From Thermoflavifilum aggregans (lineage in GTDB: Bacteria; Bacteroidota; Bacteroidia; Chitinophagales; Chitinophagaceae), in the NCBI RefSeq assembly GCF_002797735.1, contig NZ_PGFG01000001.1:186001-250000 (forward strand): a stretch of 64,000 bases of DNA. Reading direction: 5' to 3'. Shown piece after piece: positions 62,174 to 64,000 of this stretch. The position numbers and the translations under genes are program-made. The stretch's first letter is position 1. Every line of letters starts with the position of its first letter. The notes beneath the pieces are model-generated. The model saw only the letters and a list, made by a program, of their open reading frames with translations. It did not search any database and was not told the origin of the DNA.

Positions 62174-63328
62174 TCAAGCTACGGGTTCTGTAATCATCAG
62201 GGGCATGATGAGCATCAGCAGGTCTTCATCTTCAGCCTGCGATGCCGGTTGCAGAATAGCTGCCCGGGAAGGGGTTGACAGATCAAAACGTACTTCGTCG
62301 GCATCCATGACGGCCAACATTTCCAGCAGGAACCGGGCATTGAAGGAAATGCGCATATCCTCGCCTTCATACTGGCAACTGAGGCGTTCACTCCCTTCAA
62401 AGGAATAATCAATATCCTGGGCTGATAGTTCTAAGGTGCTTCCCTGCAGGGTGAAAATCACCTGATTGGTAGCCTTGTTGGCAAACACACTGATCCGTCG
62501 CAGGGCCTGTTGCAGATCCGTGCGGGAAATCACCAGATGATAAGGGCTATCCACCGGAATTACCACCCGATAGTCCGGGAACCGTGCATCAATCAACCGG
62601 CAGGCAATTTCCATGGCATCTGTTTGCAAGAACAGATGGCTTTTGCTTAATGAGGCCTGGATGGTGGCATCGTCGTCGAACAACCCTTTCAGCAGGTTAA
62701 GAGGCTTTCTGGGTACGATAAAACTAACCGGTTTGCCCGCGGCCAGCGTGGATGCACCTTCTGCAAGTCCCCCTTTTTTCACGTATTTTACCAGGCGGTG
62801 GGAATCTGTAGCCACAAAAGTGGCTCCGTCAGCATCCAGTTCAAACAGCATCCCGGTCATGGCAGGCCGCATATCATTGGTGCTGATGGCAAATATGCCT
62901 TTTTGAATAGCTGTAAGCAAAGTTTTGCCGGAAAGGGAAAAAGTTTGTTCTACAGCATCAGGCTTCGGTTCGCGGGGAAAGTTTTCTGCTTTCTCCCCCA
63001 TGATTTTATACCGGCCGTTGTCGGAAATAATTTCTACCACACTGGTATCGGCATGCACGTGAAAAGTCAGCGGCTGATCCGGCAGATTTTTGAGGATTTC
63101 CATCAATACCTTAGCCGGAATACATATTTCACCTGATTGATTGGCTTCTACAGGGATGTTGATTTTCAAAGATGTTTCCAGATCCGTGGCGGCTGCCGTG
63201 AGGCGACCATCTTTTGAAATTTGCAGGAAAAAATCTTCCAGCACGGGCAAAGAGGCATTGGTGCCCACCACCCCGTAAATCAGCTGCAAATGCTTTAACA
63301 AAGCATGAGAGGAAACAATGAACTTCAT
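62174..63328 (-). CDS. dnaN: DNA polymerase III beta subunit (sliding clamp)
   Basis: DnaN is the ring-shaped processivity clamp of the replicase. The 384-residue protein shows the three-domain clamp layout: MKFIVSSHALLKHLQLIYGVV, PVLEDFFLQISKDGRLTAAATDLETSL in domain 1; RPAMTGMLFELDADGATFVATDSHRLV in domain 2; and the DIDYSF and LMLIMPLMI end (dnaN typically ends in MPMR; here it is MPLMITEPVA, an extended tail). Length is slightly above the usual 366-380. dnaA and recF are not in the window, so the classical dnaA-dnaN order is broken here. Confidence 0.94.
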   Translation of the reverse strand: MKFIVSSHALLKHLQLIYGVVGTNASLPVLEDFFLQISKDGRLTAAATDLETSLKINIPVEANQSGEICIPAKVLMEILKNLPDQPLTFHVHADTSVVEIISDNGRYKIMGEKAENFPREPKPDAVEQTFSLSGKTLLTAIQKGIFAISTNDMRPAMTGMLFELDADGATFVATDSHRLVKYVKKGGLAEGASTLAAGKPVSFIVPRKPLNLLKGLFDDDATIQASLSKSHLFLQTDAMEIACRLIDARFPDYRVVIPVDSPYHLVISRTDLQQALRRISVFANKATNQVIFTLQGSTLELSAQDIDYSFEGSERLSCQYEGEDMRISFNARFLLEMLAVMDADEVRFDLSTPSRAAILQPASQAEDEDLLMLIMPLMITEPVA

Positions 63329-63480
63329 GCGGTTCCGGTTTGTATATCAAAAATGGATGATCGGTCAAACTCCTGCTCGCAAAAGAGCCAGTGAGCAAAT
63401 ATAGAAATTATTGCATCAAGCGTACATGCAAAAACGGATACCGCATGAAGGTTGCATTGTTTTTCAAACAAAGCAATTTT

Positions 63481-64000
63481 TTATTCTGTGAGCCGCTGTT
63501 TTTTGAGCTGGTCGCCATATTCCCGCTGGAACTGCAGTGCATCTCGGTGCAGCACAGACATCACAGTGGAAACTGCCACAGGTTCTCTGAGCGAAAAACC
63601 TTTGTAATTGGTAAAAACTAATTCTGCCTGATTGACCCTGAGCACAAAAAGTTTCGCCTGTAAATTGGGTACTTCAATCAATGCTATTTGAGCGGCCTGT
63701 GGATCCTGGCTAAACCTGGGCACTACTTGATAAACCACCTGCAGATCATCCGTTATGGCTTTTCCGGCAAGAGCAGCCACTTTCCACTGATCATTCTGAT
63801 GGCTGAGCTCGATCACTGTTACAATTTGCCCGTCGGCTACTAGAGGCACGATGGCGTTGGCTTCTTCTTTCGGAAATTCCATGAGGTTACTTACCGAATC
63901 GGCCTGAAGCAGGCGGTTAAAATCCAGCACATAATGATTCACAGGAGCAGCAGGTGCTGATTTTTCGAGCAAAGCTGTATCGGAAATTCCAAAAAAATCA
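63481..64000 (-). CDS. Hypothetical protein, N-terminus cut by the window edge
   Basis: The frame is open to the right window edge; 173 codons are seen. The part visible is DFFGISDTALLEKSAPAAP onward, ending QLKKQRLTE. It is hydrophilic and probably beta-rich (VTVIELSHQNDQWKVAALAGK, AELVFTNYKGFSLREP). No family is recognised. The signal peptide or start lies outside the window. An internal TTG at 63970-63972 could look like a start but the frame continues. Confidence 0.6.
   Translation of the reverse strand, partial: DFFGISDTALLEKSAPAAPVNHYVLDFNRLLQADSVSNLMEFPKEEANAIVPLVADGQIVTVIELSHQNDQWKVAALAGKAITDDLQVVYQVVPRFSQDPQAAQIALIEVPNLQAKLFVLRVNQAELVFTNYKGFSLREPVAVSTVMSVLHRDALQFQREYGDQLKKQRLTE

Overview
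The window looks like chromosome of a member of the Bacteroidota, most likely a Chitinophagaceae-type organism. Supporting signs are the promoters, which follow the Bacteroidota pattern (TTG or TTTG, about 20 bases, then TAnnTTTG) and not the sigma70 pattern; starts without clear Shine-Dalgarno sequences; Bacteroidota-restricted families (DUF4290, IPExxxVDY-like, DUF2911, DUF5723-like, DUF6263-like, TIGR02757); PorT-like barrels; and a GH18/deacetylase/GT2 fusion. No insertion sequence, prophage, CRISPR array or rRNA operon is visible. Genus and species are not claimed.

Layout. 1-1900: end of a radical-SAM/SPASM gene, a three-gene set of small envelope proteins, and nadD. 1960-2033: tRNA-Thr(CGT) preceded by a perfect palindrome. 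2043-8432: manC, kdsD, two tandem S41-peptidase lipoproteins and nadA, all leftward. 8433-8898: a 466-base gap holding six DnaA-box-like 9-mers. 8899-12014: a PpiD/SurA-like foldase and a KirBac potassium channel. 12199-17118: an exported sugar-oxidation cluster (small Tat subunit, GMC oxidoreductase, TIM-barrel isomerase, carboxylesterase). 17265-21080: selD, mnmH and rho, probably one transcript starting at rho. 21413-28522: asnS, a lipoprotein, a LytS/LytR-type two-component pair, and a trmB / alkyltransferase-like / IPExxxVDY-like / phhB operon. 28523-29147: a 160-nt tRNA-like RNA with its own promoter and terminator. 29148-38902: Lrp/AsnC regulator, SDR, DUF4290-murA-gmk, a CNNM/CorC protein, the large glycan-processing fusion and tatC. 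38899-50003: sugar transporter, barrels, a deoxyhypusine-synthase homologue, DUF proteins and a TolC/adaptor pair. 50126-64000: nadB, an LpxL-type acyltransferase, tag, a CstB-like sulfur enzyme with an ArsR repressor, tsaB, ridA, a DJ-1/PfpI protein, DUF2461, asd, a PfkB kinase, typA, dnaN and a partial gene.

How the genes fit together. NadA, NadB and NadD cover most of de novo NAD synthesis. ManC, KdsD, the LpxL-like enzyme, MurA and the large fusion serve the envelope. SelD and MnmH make selenophosphate and put it into tRNA as 2-selenouridine; SelD has Cys instead of Sec and no Sec machinery is seen here. The GMC and small-subunit pair, with a secreted isomerase and an esterase, looks like periplasmic glycoside oxidation. 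The CstB-like protein with its ArsR regulator looks like persulfide detoxification.

Most unusual item: the tRNA-like RNA at 28855-29014 (minus strand). It has a perfect 7-bp acceptor stem, a Leu-type 3-bp D stem, a GUC anticodon loop, a canonical T arm and a 92-nt structured insertion where the variable loop should be. Second is the DnaA-box cluster at 8495-8781, a possible replication origin. All family assignments come from reading motifs by eye; no search was run.
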